DNA of 59,124 nt, taken from contig NZ_JADNRL010000025.1 of the NCBI RefSeq assembly GCF_015595025.1, positions 1 through 59,124 of the forward strand, in the 5' to 3' direction. The notes beneath the pieces are model-generated. The model worked only from the letters and a program-made list of their open reading frames with translations. It was not told the origin of the DNA and ran no database searches. The stretch comes from Halomonas sp. KAO (lineage in GTDB: Bacteria; Pseudomonadota; Gammaproteobacteria; Pseudomonadales; Halomonadaceae). Both the position numbers and the translations under genes were made by a program. Of this stretch, positions 31,276 through 41,156 are shown piece by piece (position 1 is the stretch's first letter; each line of letters opens with the position of its first letter).

Positions 31276-31533
31276 TCAGCGGCGTTTGACATAGAGCCCC
31301 ACCATGCACAGCACCAGACCGATCAGCGACAGCAGCATCCCGCCATTGACCAGCCAGGGGTAGCGCTGCAGCCAGGAGACGAAGGGCTGGGGGGTGTCGC
31401 GGCACACCCCTTCCAGATAGTCCCAGTGGCCCCCCGAGAGCGTGCACTCCCGCACGCTCGAATACTCCCAGAAGTAGACGCCCATCAGTGCCAGCATGGG
31501 GACGATCAACAACAGAAGTCCGAGCCTCAGCAT
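31276..31533 (-). CDS. Small two-helix membrane protein of unknown function
   Basis: An 85-residue protein with two membrane segments (about 3-22 and 60-81) and a 37-residue loop holding two cysteines (C30 and C44) that could form a disulphide if the loop is periplasmic. The basic end YVKRR suggests a cytoplasmic C-terminus. ATG at 31533 is one base beyond the stop of the M48 lipoprotein gene, so the two are probably translated from one mRNA. I do not recognise a family. Confidence 0.65.
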   Translation of the reverse strand: MLRLGLLLLIVPMLALMGVYFWEYSSVRECTLSGGHWDYLEGVCRDTPQPFVSWLQRYPWLVNGGMLLSLIGLVLCMVGLYVKRR

Positions 31534-31534
31534 C

Positions 31535-32338
31535 TCAGGACCTCGCGCAGCTGGGCGTGCGGCCGGCCTGACGGGCGCGCTCGTAGCGGTTAAGGGCATC
31601 GTCCATGCGCGCCTGCAGGTCCTGGGTACGCTGGCCGTGGCTGGGGTGGCTGGAGAGCCAGGCGGGGGGCTGGGCGCCGCCCTGGGCGCTCATGTTCTCC
31701 CATAGCGACAGGCTGGCGCGAGGGTCGAAGCCGGCCTCGGCCATCAGATAGAGACCGAGCTCGTCGGCCTCGCTCTCGTGACGCCGCGAGAAGGGCATCA
31801 GGATGCCGTACTGGGCGCCCATGCCCAGGGCCCCCATGACCTGCTCGCCACCCGCTCCCTCGAGGCCGGCGGCCGAGGAGAGCACCGATAGCCCGAGCTG
31901 GGTGGCGGTCTGGGTGGAGACACGCTCGTTGGCGTGACGGGCCAGCACGTGGGTGATCTCGTGGCCGACCACCGCGGCCAGCTGGTCCTGATTGCGGGCG
32001 ACCTCCAGCAGGCCGGTATGGACCCCCATATAGCCGCCGGGCAGGGCGAAGGCGTTGGCCGATTCATCCCGGAAGACGCGGATCTGCCAGTCCTGGGACT
32101 GACGCTGCTCGGGTGGCAGCGCACGGACCAGGGCATCGGCCACGCACTGCACGTAGCGCTGGGTGGCGCCGCCCACCATGGGGCGCTCCTGCTGATATTG
32201 CTCGAAGGCCTGGGCGCCCATCTGATCGAGCTGGTCGTCCGACACCAGGGTCAGACGCTGGCGCCCGGTGGGGGAGGTGGTGCAGGCGGCGACGGTCAGG
32301 CACAGCGCGCCGATGGCGAGGGGTTTGAGCCAGCGCAT
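31535..32338 (-). CDS. M48 family metalloprotease lipoprotein (LoiP/BepA-like)
   Basis: Zinc endopeptidase anchored in the envelope by an N-terminal lipid. The lipobox is LTVAAC (C19). The zinc motif HEITH (H126, E127, H130) and the third-ligand segment HESEADELG (E190 region) are intact. The 267-residue length and layout resemble LoiP (YggG), which takes part in outer-membrane protein quality control, and not the TPR-containing BepA. ATG at 32338 (MRWLKPLAIG) gives the signal peptide; the frame runs 32 codons further upstream. Confidence 0.88.
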   Translation of the reverse strand: MRWLKPLAIGALCLTVAACTTSPTGRQRLTLVSDDQLDQMGAQAFEQYQQERPMVGGATQRYVQCVADALVRALPPEQRQSQDWQIRVFRDESANAFALPGGYMGVHTGLLEVARNQDQLAAVVGHEITHVLARHANERVSTQTATQLGLSVLSSAAGLEGAGGEQVMGALGMGAQYGILMPFSRRHESEADELGLYLMAEAGFDPRASLSLWENMSAQGGAQPPAWLSSHPSHGQRTQDLQARMDDALNRYERARQAGRTPSCARS

Positions 32339-32406
32339 GGCGGGTCTCCTTGGTGGGCAATGACATCCAGCCTGTAAGACGCTGGACGAAGGTCCGAGTT
32401 CGCCAC

Positions 32407-32434
32407 AAGATACTCTGAACGCTTGCGAGGTCAA
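32407..32434 (-). promoter_or_regulatory. Candidate promoter of the M48 lipoprotein gene
   Basis: On the minus strand TTGACC (complement of 32429-32434) and TATCTT (complement of 32407-32412) are separated by 16 bases, about 70 bases before the start codon. Confidence 0.4.
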
Positions 32435-32460
32435 CCGTCGCTTACGGATTCAAACTGCCT

Positions 32461-32506
32461 CAGGGAGGCATGTCCCCAGCTAGCCCCGAAGGGGTAGCAC
32501 TCCCTG
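32461..32506 (+). other. Structured leader before the DUF815 ATPase gene
   Basis: CAGGGAG (32461-32467) pairs with CTCCCTG (32500-32506). Inside it GCTAGCCCC and GGGGTAGC form a second stem with a GAA loop (32479-32498). The nested structure ends 22 bases before the ATG at 32529 and spares the AAGGAG site. It could be an untranslated leader structure. No T tract follows, so it is not a standard terminator. Confidence 0.4.
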
Positions 32507-32528
32507 GGACTTCACGAAGGAGAAGCCA

Positions 32529-33398
32529 ATGGACGCTGAGCTGACGCGTCGCCTGCTGCACCTGCTGGATCGCGTAGAGCACTGGCTGCCGCCGGCTCCG
32601 GTGGAGGTGGACTGGTCGCGGGATGTGGCCGCCCTGTGGCAGCGTCATGCCCTGGGAGGGCGCCTGCTGCCGGTGCCGCCCCGGGATGCGCTGGGCCTGG
32701 ACGACCTGATGGGCATCGAGCGCCAGAAGCTGGCCCTGATCGACAACACCCGGGCCTTCCTGCAGGGGCTGCCCGCCAACCATGCCCTGCTGTGGGGCTC
32801 CCGGGGCAGCGGCAAGTCGTCGCTTGTCCGAGCCCTGCTCAATAGCCTGGCCGATGAGGGCCTGCGCCTGGTGCAGGTGGATCGCCACGACCTCTCCGGT
32901 CTGCCAACGCTGGTGGAGCAGCTGCGTCACCATGACCAGCGCTTCGTGGTCTACTGCGACGACCTCTCCTTCGAGGGGCACGACGATGCCTACAAGGCAC
33001 TGAAGAGCGTGCTGGACGGTGCCCTGACCGGTCCTCCGCCCAATGTGCTGCTCTACGCCACCTCCAATCGCCGCCATCTTCTGCCCGAGTCGATGAGCGA
33101 CAACGCCGGGTCGAGGCTGGTGGGTGACGAGCTGCACCACGGCGATGCGGTGGAGGAGAAGATCTCGCTCTCCGACCGCTTCGGGCTCTGGCTGGGCTTC
33201 CACCCCTTCAACCAGGATGTCTATCTGGAGGCGTGCTGTCACTGGGTCTCCCAGCTGGGCCGCCCCGAGGACTGGGGCACCGAGGCGCGGGCCGAGGCGA
33301 TCCGCTACGCCACCCTGCGGGGTGGGCGCAGCGGACGCACCGCCTGGCAGTTTGCCAACCACTGGGTGGGTCGCCGGCGGCTGCACGACAGGCAGTAA
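32529..33398 (+). CDS. DUF815 family AAA-type ATPase
   Basis: A 289-residue P-loop protein of the DUF815 family. Walker A is GSRGSGKSS (90-98), the Walker B-like segment is VVYCDDL (about 140-146) and the polar sensor-like segment LYATSNRRHLLPE lies near 178-190. The family is widespread in proteobacteria and resembles AAA+ ATPases, but its substrate is not known. It has its own strand and AAGGAG site and converges on der. ATP binding is a confident reading; function is not. Confidence 0.85.
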   Translation: MDAELTRRLLHLLDRVEHWLPPAPVEVDWSRDVAALWQRHALGGRLLPVPPRDALGLDDLMGIERQKLALIDNTRAFLQGLPANHALLWGSRGSGKSSLVRALLNSLADEGLRLVQVDRHDLSGLPTLVEQLRHHDQRFVVYCDDLSFEGHDDAYKALKSVLDGALTGPPPNVLLYATSNRRHLLPESMSDNAGSRLVGDELHHGDAVEEKISLSDRFGLWLGFHPFNQDVYLEACCHWVSQLGRPEDWGTEARAEAIRYATLRGGRSGRTAWQFANHWVGRRRLHDRQ

Positions 33399-33484
33399 AC
33401 TGAACCCGTCAACACGAAGGCGCCAGGCTCGTGCCAGGGGGTTCCTGAAAGCGGGCCGGGCGCCTGTGATCGAGAGGGGCGGGG

Positions 33485-34888
33485 TCAGCGGCGGCTGTTG
33501 CGCGCCTCCTTGGTGCGCGAGAGCTCGCGCTTCTTGGCCTTCTCGCGGTCGCTGGCGCCTGCCATCTTGTCGTAGGGGTTCTTGCCGGAGCGGAACTCGA
33601 AGCGCATCGGTGTGCCGCGCACCTTGAGCACCTTGCGGAAGGTGTTGGTCAGGTAGCGGCGATAGGCCTCGGGCAGGGACTCGGTCTGGTTGCCATGAAC
33701 CACGATGATCGGCGGGTTGCTGCCGCCCTGGTGGGCCATGCGCAGCTTGATCCGGCGCCCGCGAATCATGGGCGGCTGGTGCGACTCCACCGCGTCCTGC
33801 AGGATGCTGGTCAGGCGGTTGGTGGACCAGTGGGCGTTGGCCGAGGCGAAGGCTCGCTCCAGAGACGGATAGAGGTCGCCGACTCCGGTGCCGTGCAGTG
33901 CCGAGATGAAGTGCAGATCGGCATAGTCGGCGAACCCCAGTCGACGCTTGATCTCGGCGCGCATCTTCTCCTTGGCCTCGCTCTCCAGGCCATCCCACTT
34001 GTTGACCGCCAGCACCAGGGCGCGGCCGGTGGTCAGCACGTAGTCCAGCAGGTGCAGATCCTGCTCCACCAGCCCCGAGCGGGCATCGAGCACCATGATG
34101 GCGACATGACACTCCTTGATCGCCTCCAGGGTCTTGATGATGGAGAACTTCTCGGCCACTTCACGGACATTCTTGCGGCGCCGTACGCCGGCGGTATCCA
34201 CCAGCACATAGGGCTTGCCACGGCGCTCGAAGGGGATCTCGATGGCGTCTCGGGTGGTGCCGGCCTCGTCATAGACCACCACCCGCTCCTCGCCGAGCAG
34301 ACGGTTGACGAGGGTCGACTTGCCGACATTGGGGCGCCCGATGACACCGATGCGGATGCCCTTGGTGCCGGTGTCCGCCGGAATGCTCTCGTCGCGCTCC
34401 GGGAAGGGGGCGAGCACCTCGTCGATCAGCGTGGTGACATTGCGACCATGGGCGGCGGCGATGGGACGCGGCTCACCGAGGCCCAGCTCCCAGAACTCGG
34501 CGGTGGCACTGTCCTCGTCGAGGCCGTCGGTCTTGTTGACCACCAGCCAGGTCTTCTTCTGGTTGACCCGCAGGTGGTTGGCGATGGCCTCGTCGGCGAC
34601 ATTGAGGCCGGCTCGGGCATCGACCAAGAACAGCACGATGTCCGCCTCGTCGATGGCGGCCAGTGACTGCTCGGCCATGGCGGCATCGATGCCCGCCTCG
34701 TCGCCGCTGATGCCTCCGGTGTCGATCACCGTGTAGGCCTTGCCGCCGAGCATGCCGTTACCGTACTTGCGGTCCCGGGTCAGGCCCGGGAAGTCGGCCA
34801 CCAGGGCGTCGCGAGTACGGGTCAGGCGGTTGAACAGGGTCGACTTGCCCACATTGGGCCGGCCGACCAGGGCGATCACGGGTGTCAT
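33485..34888 (-). CDS. der: Ribosome-assembly GTPase Der (EngA)
   Basis: Essential GTPase with two tandem G domains that acts in 50S subunit maturation. GRPNVGKST occurs twice (near residues 8 and 185), each followed by DTGG/DTAGV and NKTD/NKWD motifs. A C-terminal KH-like domain (about 360-445) and a basic tail ([16 protein letters not shown]) complete the 467 residues. The start overlaps the bamB stop by four bases. It is the last gene of the long hisS-yfgM-bamB-der run. Confidence 0.97.
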   Translation of the reverse strand: MTPVIALVGRPNVGKSTLFNRLTRTRDALVADFPGLTRDRKYGNGMLGGKAYTVIDTGGISGDEAGIDAAMAEQSLAAIDEADIVLFLVDARAGLNVADEAIANHLRVNQKKTWLVVNKTDGLDEDSATAEFWELGLGEPRPIAAAHGRNVTTLIDEVLAPFPERDESIPADTGTKGIRIGVIGRPNVGKSTLVNRLLGEERVVVYDEAGTTRDAIEIPFERRGKPYVLVDTAGVRRRKNVREVAEKFSIIKTLEAIKECHVAIMVLDARSGLVEQDLHLLDYVLTTGRALVLAVNKWDGLESEAKEKMRAEIKRRLGFADYADLHFISALHGTGVGDLYPSLERAFASANAHWSTNRLTSILQDAVESHQPPMIRGRRIKLRMAHQGGSNPPIIVVHGNQTESLPEAYRRYLTNTFRKVLKVRGTPMRFEFRSGKNPYDKMAGASDREKAKKRELSRTKEARNSRR

Positions 34889-36033
34889 CGGATATCCAGG
34901 GTCTCGAGGGTGCCGTCATTGGCCAGCACATGAATGCGATTGCCGTCGGTGACCGGGCGCACGCCGATGCCGGAGCCGTCGATACGCTCACGGCCGACCA
35001 TCTCGCCGCTGCGTGCGTCGATCAGGTGCAGGTAACCGTCGAAATCACCGAACACCAGCTTGCCATCGGCAAAGGCCGGTGAGGTAGGCCGACGGCCTTC
35101 CAGCACGGTGCTGCGCCAGACCTCCTCTCCGCTGTCGGCGGCCAGGGCCAGGATGCGTCCCGACTCCTCGACCACGAACAGGAAGTCACCCACCACCAGG
35201 GGGGTGTGGTAGCTGGAGAGCTCCCGGGCCCACAGGGGTTCGCCACGGGTCGCTTCCAGGGCCACCAGGCGGCCGTTGTAGCTGGTCACGAAGAGGCGAC
35301 CGTCGGGGGTCAGCACCGGCTGGCCGGCGAGGTCCACCAGGCGCTCGATATCGCTGCGCCCCTGAGCCACGGCGATGCGCCGCTCCCACAGCGGCTGGCC
35401 GCTGCGGTTGTCCAGTGCCACCAGGCGGCCGTTGGCGAAGCCGGCGAAGGTCACCGGGTCGATGGTCGTGGGGGTGCCGGTGCCGCGCAGGGTCAGCGAG
35501 GGCAGGCTGGCCTGATAGCGCCAGCGCTCATCGCCGCTGTCGCGATCCAGGGCGGTGATGGAGCCGTCGACGCTCTGCACGATCAGCAGCTGCTGATTGG
35601 GCTGGGGGGCGGCCAGCACCTCGCTGGGCACGCGGGCACGCCAGCGCACGCTGCCATCACGCTGGCTCACCGCCAGCACCTGGCCGTCGCGGGTGCCCAG
35701 GTAGATATCCCCGGCCACCGCGGTGAGGGCGCTGGAGACCGGCACCTCGAGCGCCGTCTCCCAGCGAGTGTCGCCGGTATCGGCATCGAAGGCGAACAGC
35801 TCCCCCTGGTAGTCGGCGGCGAACAGGGCTTCGCCCTCGCGAGCCGGTGCGATGGGATAGGCGGCACGCCCCAGGCCGTCACCGGCGCCCTCGCGCCAGG
35901 CAGTGTCGAGCTCCGCGCTCGCCGCGAAATCTCTTAGCTCGGTAGGCGGATACTGTGGTTCCACCTGGCTGCCGGCACAGCCGGCGAGCAGCGTCAGGCC
36001 CGCAAGGGTGGCGATCAGGAAGGTTGGTTTCAT
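34885..36033 (-). CDS. bamB: Outer membrane protein assembly factor BamB
   Basis: Lipoprotein of the BAM complex that folds beta-barrel proteins into the outer membrane. The lipobox is LTLLAGC (C19). Eight beta-propeller blades with PQQ-like repeats follow (for example [52 protein letters not shown]). The 382-residue length is typical. It overlaps both neighbours by four bases. Confidence 0.95.
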   Translation of the reverse strand: MKPTFLIATLAGLTLLAGCAGSQVEPQYPPTELRDFAASAELDTAWREGAGDGLGRAAYPIAPAREGEALFAADYQGELFAFDADTGDTRWETALEVPVSSALTAVAGDIYLGTRDGQVLAVSQRDGSVRWRARVPSEVLAAPQPNQQLLIVQSVDGSITALDRDSGDERWRYQASLPSLTLRGTGTPTTIDPVTFAGFANGRLVALDNRSGQPLWERRIAVAQGRSDIERLVDLAGQPVLTPDGRLFVTSYNGRLVALEATRGEPLWARELSSYHTPLVVGDFLFVVEESGRILALAADSGEEVWRSTVLEGRRPTSPAFADGKLVFGDFDGYLHLIDARSGEMVGRERIDGSGIGVRPVTDGNRIHVLANDGTLETLDIR

Positions 36034-36755
36034 GCGTCCAGCCCCCGGTTGTCATGGCTTGTGGTATCGAGGTTCGATGTTTCCAGAGCCGAGCCTTCGG
36101 GATCCGGCGACTCAAGCCCCAGGTTGTCGAGCTTGAGCTGCACGCCGTAGAGCGGCTGCTCGTTGGTCTCGGCGAGACGCAGTGCCTCACGCCAGGCGGT
36201 GGCGGCCTCTTCGCGACGCTCGAGGGCGTGATAGGCATCGCCGCGCACCTCGGCCCGCTGGGCGGCCAGCGCCTCGGGGACACCACTCTGCAGGACGTTC
36301 AGTGCCTGATCGGCGTCGCCCTCGGCGACCAGCAGTCGTGCCAGGCGCAGCCGCGCCAGGCCGGCCACATAGTCGTCCGAGCCGGCATCCGCCAGGGGCT
36401 GCAGGCGCTCCCGCGCGCCGGCCAGATCACCCTGGGCGACCGCCAGGCGGGCATCCATCAGGCGCGCCAGGTCGGCATACAGCGTCTTGCCATGCTCATC
36501 GACGATCTCCTCCACCAGGGCGCGAGCCTCGGGGAGCTGCGCCTCATCGAGGTCGTTGCCGGCGGTCAGGTTGACCAGTTGCTGGTAGCGCATCGAGGCG
36601 GCGGTGGCCTGGTTCTCCTGATAGCCCTGCCAGGTATTCCAGCCCAGCACGCCCGCGGCGGCCAGGGCCACGCCGGCCACCAGCGAGAGGCCATTCTCCT
36701 TCCACCAGCGCTTGAGCGCCTCGACCTGTTCTTCCTCGGTTCTCAGCTCCGCCAC
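36030..36755 (-). CDS. yfgM: YfgM family ancillary SecYEG translocon / chaperone protein
   Basis: A 241-residue single-span inner-membrane protein (membrane segment about 22-40) with a periplasmic TPR-like domain. E. coli YfgM links PpiD, the SecYEG translocon and periplasmic chaperones. The start is GTG at 36755 with AAGGAG upstream. It stands between hisS and bamB as in E. coli, and overlaps bamB by four bases. Confidence 0.9.
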   Translation of the reverse strand: MAELRTEEEQVEALKRWWKENGLSLVAGVALAAAGVLGWNTWQGYQENQATAASMRYQQLVNLTAGNDLDEAQLPEARALVEEIVDEHGKTLYADLARLMDARLAVAQGDLAGARERLQPLADAGSDDYVAGLARLRLARLLVAEGDADQALNVLQSGVPEALAAQRAEVRGDAYHALERREEAATAWREALRLAETNEQPLYGVQLKLDNLGLESPDPEGSALETSNLDTTSHDNRGLDA

Positions 36756-36787
36756 GGGCGGTCTCCTTGTGTGTCTGGTATGGGCCT

Positions 36788-38098
36788 TCAGGCCAGCAGA
36801 TCGCGCAGCTCGTCGACCAGGGCATCCCGGGCCAGGCTGCGCTGGTCACGCTCCTCGCGCAGGAACTTCAGGGTCGCGGTGCCGCGGGCAAGCTCGTCCT
36901 CGCCGAGCAGCAGGGCCAGGCGAGCGCCGCTGCGGTCGGCCTTCTTGATCCGGCTCTTGAAGCTGCCGCCACCACAGTGCAGCTGGGCACGCAGGGTCGG
37001 CATCTCGCCACGCAGCCGCTCGACCAGCTGCAGGGCGGCGCCGGCCGCGGCATCGTCCATGGGCAGCACATAGAGGTCGAGTTCGCCGCGGGCGGCATCG
37101 GGAATCAGTTCAAGGGTCTCGAGCAGCAGCACCAGGCGTTCGATGCCCATGGCGAAACCTACCGCCGGGGTCGGCTTGCCCCCCAGCTGTTCCACCAGGC
37201 CGTCGTAGCGGCCGCCGGCACATACCGTGCCCTGGCTGCCGAGCGCGCGGGTGGTCCACTCGAAGACGGTGCGACTGTAGTAGTCGAGACCGCGCACCAG
37301 GCGCGGGTTGATCACGTAGTCGATGCCGGCGGCATCGAGCAGGGCGCGGAGCGACGCGAAGTGCTCGCGGGACTCGGCGTCCAGATGATCGAGCAGCTGG
37401 GGAGCGCCGGCCAGCATCTCGGCCATCTCAGGGTTCTTGGAGTCGAGGATGCGTAGCGGATTGCTGGTGAGGCGGCGCCGGGAGTCTTCATCCAGCAGCT
37501 CGTGATGCTGCTCGAAGTAGGCCACCAGGGTGTCGCGGTAGGCGGCGCGAGCCTCGGAGGAGCCCAGGGAGTTGAGCTCCAGGGTGACATGCTCCATCAG
37601 CCCCAGCTCGCGCCACAGGCGTGCCGAGAGCAGGATCAGCTCGGCGTCGATATCCGGCCCCTCGAGACCGAAGCTCTCCACGCCGACCTGATGGAACTGG
37701 CGGTAGCGCCCCTTCTGGGGGCGCTCGTGGCGGAACATCGGTCCCTGGTACCACAGGCGCTGGGTCTGGTTGTGCAGCAGGCCATGCTCCATGGCGGCGC
37801 GCACGCAGCTCGCCGTGCCCTCGGGGCGCAGGGTCAGGCTGTCTCCGTTGCGATCCGCGAAGGTATACATCTCCTTCTCGACGATATCGGTCACTTCGCC
37901 GATGGAGCGGGAGAACAGTGCGGTCTGCTCGACGATAGGGGTGCGGATCTCGGCATAGCCGTAACGGGCCATAAGATCGCGGACCTTGCCTTCGAAGTAC
38001 TGCCACAGGGCGGACTGCTCCGGCAGCAGGTCGTTCATGCCACGAATGGCCTGGATCTTCTTGGCTGGCGCCTTGGAACTTGCTTGGGACTTGCTCAA
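36788..38098 (-). CDS. hisS: Histidine--tRNA ligase (HisS)
   Basis: Class II aminoacyl-tRNA synthetase for histidine. Motif 2-type segment [19 protein letters not shown] and the His-specific segment [16 protein letters not shown] are visible, with an anticodon-binding domain in the last 90 residues. It is 436 residues long. The reading frame begins at TTG (38098) with AAGGAG 7 bases upstream. That start is favoured, since the next in-frame ATG (MNDLLPEQ) would cut 20 residues from the N-terminal part. It follows ispG. Confidence 0.95.
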   Translation of the reverse strand: MSKSQASSKAPAKKIQAIRGMNDLLPEQSALWQYFEGKVRDLMARYGYAEIRTPIVEQTALFSRSIGEVTDIVEKEMYTFADRNGDSLTLRPEGTASCVRAAMEHGLLHNQTQRLWYQGPMFRHERPQKGRYRQFHQVGVESFGLEGPDIDAELILLSARLWRELGLMEHVTLELNSLGSSEARAAYRDTLVAYFEQHHELLDEDSRRRLTSNPLRILDSKNPEMAEMLAGAPQLLDHLDAESREHFASLRALLDAAGIDYVINPRLVRGLDYYSRTVFEWTTRALGSQGTVCAGGRYDGLVEQLGGKPTPAVGFAMGIERLVLLLETLELIPDAARGELDLYVLPMDDAAAGAALQLVERLRGEMPTLRAQLHCGGGSFKSRIKKADRSGARLALLLGEDELARGTATLKFLREERDQRSLARDALVDELRDLLA

Positions 38099-38126
38099 CG
38101 GTGGCTCCTTGATGGATGCCGGCGAC

Positions 38127-39242
38127 TCAGGCGTCGCGGGCGATCACGTCCTGTTCGGTCTGCTCTTTCTCGCGCACCTTGTCGCGGATCAATCGCTCGA
38201 GGTCGTCGACCAGGTGGTCGTTGCGCAGCTTGGAAGCCGGCTTGCCGTCGATATAGACGAGGTTGGCCGGGGAGCCGCCGGTGAGGCCGATATCGGTCTC
38301 CTTGGCCTCGCCCGGGCCGTTGACCACGCAGCCGATCACCGACACATCGAGGGGCGTCATGATGTCCTCGAGGCGCTCCTCCAGGGCATTCATGGTGCCG
38401 ATAACATCGAAGTTCTGGCGCGAGCAGCTGGGGCAGGCGATGAAGTTGATGCCCTTGGAGCGCAGGCGCAGGCTCTTGAGCATGTCGAAGCCGACCTTGA
38501 TCTCCTCTACCGGGTCGGCGGCGAGCGACACGCGGATGGTGTCGCCGATGCCGTCCATCAGCAGCATGCCAAGGCCAATCGACGACTTGACGGTGCCCGA
38601 GCGCAGTCCACCGGCCTCGGTGATGCCGAGGTGCAGCGGCTGCTCGATGCGCGTGGCCAGATCACGGTAGGCGGCCACCGCCATGAAGACGTCGGAGGCC
38701 TTGACGCTGACCTTGAAGTCCGGGAAGTCGAGGCGCTCGAGGTGGTCGATATGACGCATGGCCGACTCGACCAGGGCCGCCGGCGTGGGCTCGCCATACT
38801 TCTTCTGCAGGTCCTTCTCCAGCGAGCCGGCGTTGACGCCGATGCGGATCGGGATGCCGTTATCGCGGGCCGCCGAGACAACCGCGCGTACGCGATCCTC
38901 GCGGCCGATATTGCCGGGGTTGATACGCAGGCAATCGACGCCCAGCTCGGCGACGCGCAGGGCGATCTTGTAGTCGAAGTGGATGTCGGCGACCAGCGGT
39001 ACCTCGACCTCGCGCTTGATGCGACCGAAGGCCTCGGCGGCCTCCATGTCGGGTACCGAGACGCGCACGATATCGGCACCGGCGGTCTCGAGCTGGCGGA
39101 TCTGCGCCACGGTGGCGGCCACATCCAGGGTGTCGGTATTGGTCATGCTCTGCACCGAGATGGGGGCATCGCCCCCGACGGCTACCCTGCCGACGTGGAT
39201 CTGGCGTGACTTGCGACGGACGATAGGGGATTGTGCGTGCAT
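38127..39242 (-). CDS. ispG: 4-hydroxy-3-methylbut-2-enyl diphosphate synthase (IspG)
   Basis: [4Fe-4S] enzyme of the non-mevalonate isoprenoid pathway, converting MEcPP to HMBPP. The cluster ligands are visible in [12 protein letters not shown] and [11 protein letters not shown]. The TIM-barrel N-terminal part includes QSMTNTDT and [12 protein letters not shown] at 39242 gives 371 residues, near the E. coli length (372). The enzyme depends on Fe-S cluster delivery, of interest because the isc genes nearby lack the scaffold iscU. Confidence 0.96.
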   Translation of the reverse strand: MHAQSPIVRRKSRQIHVGRVAVGGDAPISVQSMTNTDTLDVAATVAQIRQLETAGADIVRVSVPDMEAAEAFGRIKREVEVPLVADIHFDYKIALRVAELGVDCLRINPGNIGREDRVRAVVSAARDNGIPIRIGVNAGSLEKDLQKKYGEPTPAALVESAMRHIDHLERLDFPDFKVSVKASDVFMAVAAYRDLATRIEQPLHLGITEAGGLRSGTVKSSIGLGMLLMDGIGDTIRVSLAADPVEEIKVGFDMLKSLRLRSKGINFIACPSCSRQNFDVIGTMNALEERLEDIMTPLDVSVIGCVVNGPGEAKETDIGLTGGSPANLVYIDGKPASKLRNDHLVDDLERLIRDKVREKEQTEQDVIARDA

Positions 39243-39252
39243 GGTGACGGAA

Positions 39253-40260
39253 TCATTCTCCCAGGGTGAAGCGGGCGACATTGCTGGCACCGGCGCGCTC
39301 GGCGAGGTCTATGCTTTCGCCCTGCCAGACCAGCTCGACACCGGAAGCGTTGCCCACGGTAAGGCGGAAGGGCGGCTCGCCTTCGACGGTGGCCGTGGTG
39401 CCGGGTTCCTGCAGGCCAACGAAGACGCGCTGGTTGGTGGCGTCGAAGACCTCGGTCCATGACTGCTCGTTGAAGGTAAACACCAGGCGGCCGGCATCGG
39501 CCGGCGCAGCACTCGGCTCGCTGCCGGCGGTGGAGTCGGCGTCTGCCTCCGGCTCGCCAGTGGCTTCGGCGCTGGTCGGCTCCTGTGTCTCGGCGTCGGC
39601 GAGTTCCTCGATATCCCGATCCGGCGTGACCGAGGAGGCGCTGCTCTCCTGCAAGGTACCTTCGGCGGCCTCGGTGGGGCTCTCGGCAGGGGCCTGCCCC
39701 GCCGCCGCAGTCTCGTCGGGCAGCGGCGGCAGGCTGTCCGGTTCGGCAGTGGCCAACGTCTCGGATTCGGTCACGCTGGCGGTACCATCGAGCCGGTCGA
39801 CGGCAACCGGGTCGCTCTCGCCGATGCTCGGCGGCTCGCCCCCGCCGCGGCTCTGCCACCACATCAGGGTCAGGCCGATCAGGCCGGCCAGAACCAGCAG
39901 GGAGACCAGCCGAAACAGCCAGGCGCCCAGACGAGAGGGGGGCTTGCTGATCTGAACCGGTGTGACCTGGCGCTGGGCGGCGTCATGTCTGCCGAAGCGG
40001 GCGCGATAGGCCTCCAGGACCGGGGTATCGTCGATTCCGAGCAGGTGCGCATAGGCGCGCAGGTAGCCGCGCCGATAGGTGGCGATCGGCACCTCCTCGT
40101 AGCTGTCCTCCTCGAGGCCACGGATCACCGCCGGCCTCAGGTTGAGCGCACCGGCCACCTCGGAGAGGGAAAGGCCCTGACTCTCGCGTTCACGCCGCAG
40201 CTGCTCGCCGGGCGAGGCCGTGGCATCAGCATGCAGGTCCTGTTCATGGGGGTCGCTCAT
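39253..40260 (-). CDS. rodZ: Cytoskeletal protein RodZ
   Basis: Membrane-anchored partner of MreB in rod-shape control. It has an N-terminal cytoplasmic helix-turn-helix domain (about 18-85, [20 protein letters not shown]), one membrane segment (113-135), a long Asp/Glu/Ser/Pro-rich linker (about 140-255) and a C-terminal periplasmic DUF4115 beta domain ([15 protein letters not shown]). It is 335 residues long. The acidic linker fits a salt-tolerant organism. It lies between pilF and ispG. Confidence 0.93.
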   Translation of the reverse strand: MSDPHEQDLHADATASPGEQLRRERESQGLSLSEVAGALNLRPAVIRGLEEDSYEEVPIATYRRGYLRAYAHLLGIDDTPVLEAYRARFGRHDAAQRQVTPVQISKPPSRLGAWLFRLVSLLVLAGLIGLTLMWWQSRGGGEPPSIGESDPVAVDRLDGTASVTESETLATAEPDSLPPLPDETAAAGQAPAESPTEAAEGTLQESSASSVTPDRDIEELADAETQEPTSAEATGEPEADADSTAGSEPSAAPADAGRLVFTFNEQSWTEVFDATNQRVFVGLQEPGTTATVEGEPPFRLTVGNASGVELVWQGESIDLAERAGASNVARFTLGE

Positions 40261-40289
40261 GGCGGCGCATCCTTGGTGGCGTTCTCGGG

Positions 40290-41039
40290 TCAGGGCGTGG
40301 TGCCACGCCCCTCCAGCTGTTGGGTATAGAAGGCGGCAGTGGTGCCGTCGCCCTGGGCCCTGGCGATGTCGCCGGCCAGCCTCAGCGCTTCAGGGCGCGG
40401 GCCGGCCAGGCGCATGAAGGCCTCGATCTGTGCTCGTGCCTGGGGCAGTTGGTTCTCGGCGTACTCCAGTTCGGCCAGGGTGAAGTAGCTGCGCGGAGCG
40501 CGTGGGTCGATCTCCTGGGCACGGAGCAGGTTCTGCCGCGCCTCCTGCACCTCGCCGAGCTCACGATGACACTGCCCGAGGTTGGCGAACAGCTGGGCTC
40601 GGTTGGGGTACTGGGCATCCTTCGAGGCTCGCTCGAGCTGTTCACAGGCCTCACGCACGCGACCGCGCGCGTAGAGGAACGCCGCATAGTTGTTGCGAGC
40701 CCGGGTGAAGTCGGCGTCGGCCATCAGCGCCCGGCGGAAGGTCTCGTCGGCCAGCGTCTCTTCGCCCTGGCGCTGATAGACCATGGCCATGGCCTGCAGC
40801 GCCTCGGGATCATCGGGAGCGATCTCCAGCGCCCGGTCCAGTGCCCCCATGGCGCGCCGCAGGTTGTTGCGCTCCAGATAGGCGACGCCGAGCTGGGTGT
40901 AGGCGTCGGCCGGGCTGGTCTCGCTCTCCGCGGAGGCGATCCCCTGTGACTGGGTGGCGCAGCCGGCCAGCCACAGGCTGCCCAGCAGGGCGGCCAGAGG
41001 CAGCAGCGAGCTTCCGGTGAGGCGTGGGCGGCGTATCAT
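40290..41039 (-). CDS. pilF: Type IV pilus biogenesis lipoprotein PilF/PilW
   Basis: Outer-membrane pilotin that helps assemble the PilQ secretin. The lipobox is LWLAGC (C27). Five to six TPR repeats follow (for example AYTQLGVAYLERNNLRRAMGAL, LQAMAMVYQRQGEE). It is 249 residues long, typical of the family. It lies in the conserved order rlmN-pilF-rodZ-ispG. No other pilus genes are in the window. Confidence 0.9.
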   Translation of the reverse strand: MIRRPRLTGSSLLPLAALLGSLWLAGCATQSQGIASAESETSPADAYTQLGVAYLERNNLRRAMGALDRALEIAPDDPEALQAMAMVYQRQGEETLADETFRRALMADADFTRARNNYAAFLYARGRVREACEQLERASKDAQYPNRAQLFANLGQCHRELGEVQEARQNLLRAQEIDPRAPRSYFTLAELEYAENQLPQARAQIEAFMRLAGPRPEALRLAGDIARAQGDGTTAAFYTQQLEGRGTTP

Positions 41040-41156
41040 GAACTCCTCCCCAGGATCGACAGGCTCCCACCGGCGGTGTGCCGCGGACTGACGGAAGCCG
41101 GAGGGAGGCAGGGACCCATCAAAGCGTTGTGCCCGGTTGAAGTCAAGGTGGCCCCT

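Noticed and set aside
32460..34112. A 550-codon minus-strand frame across the DUF815 gene and the start of der
   Set aside because: It is out of frame with der and antisense to the DUF815 ATPase. Both real genes have clear motifs.
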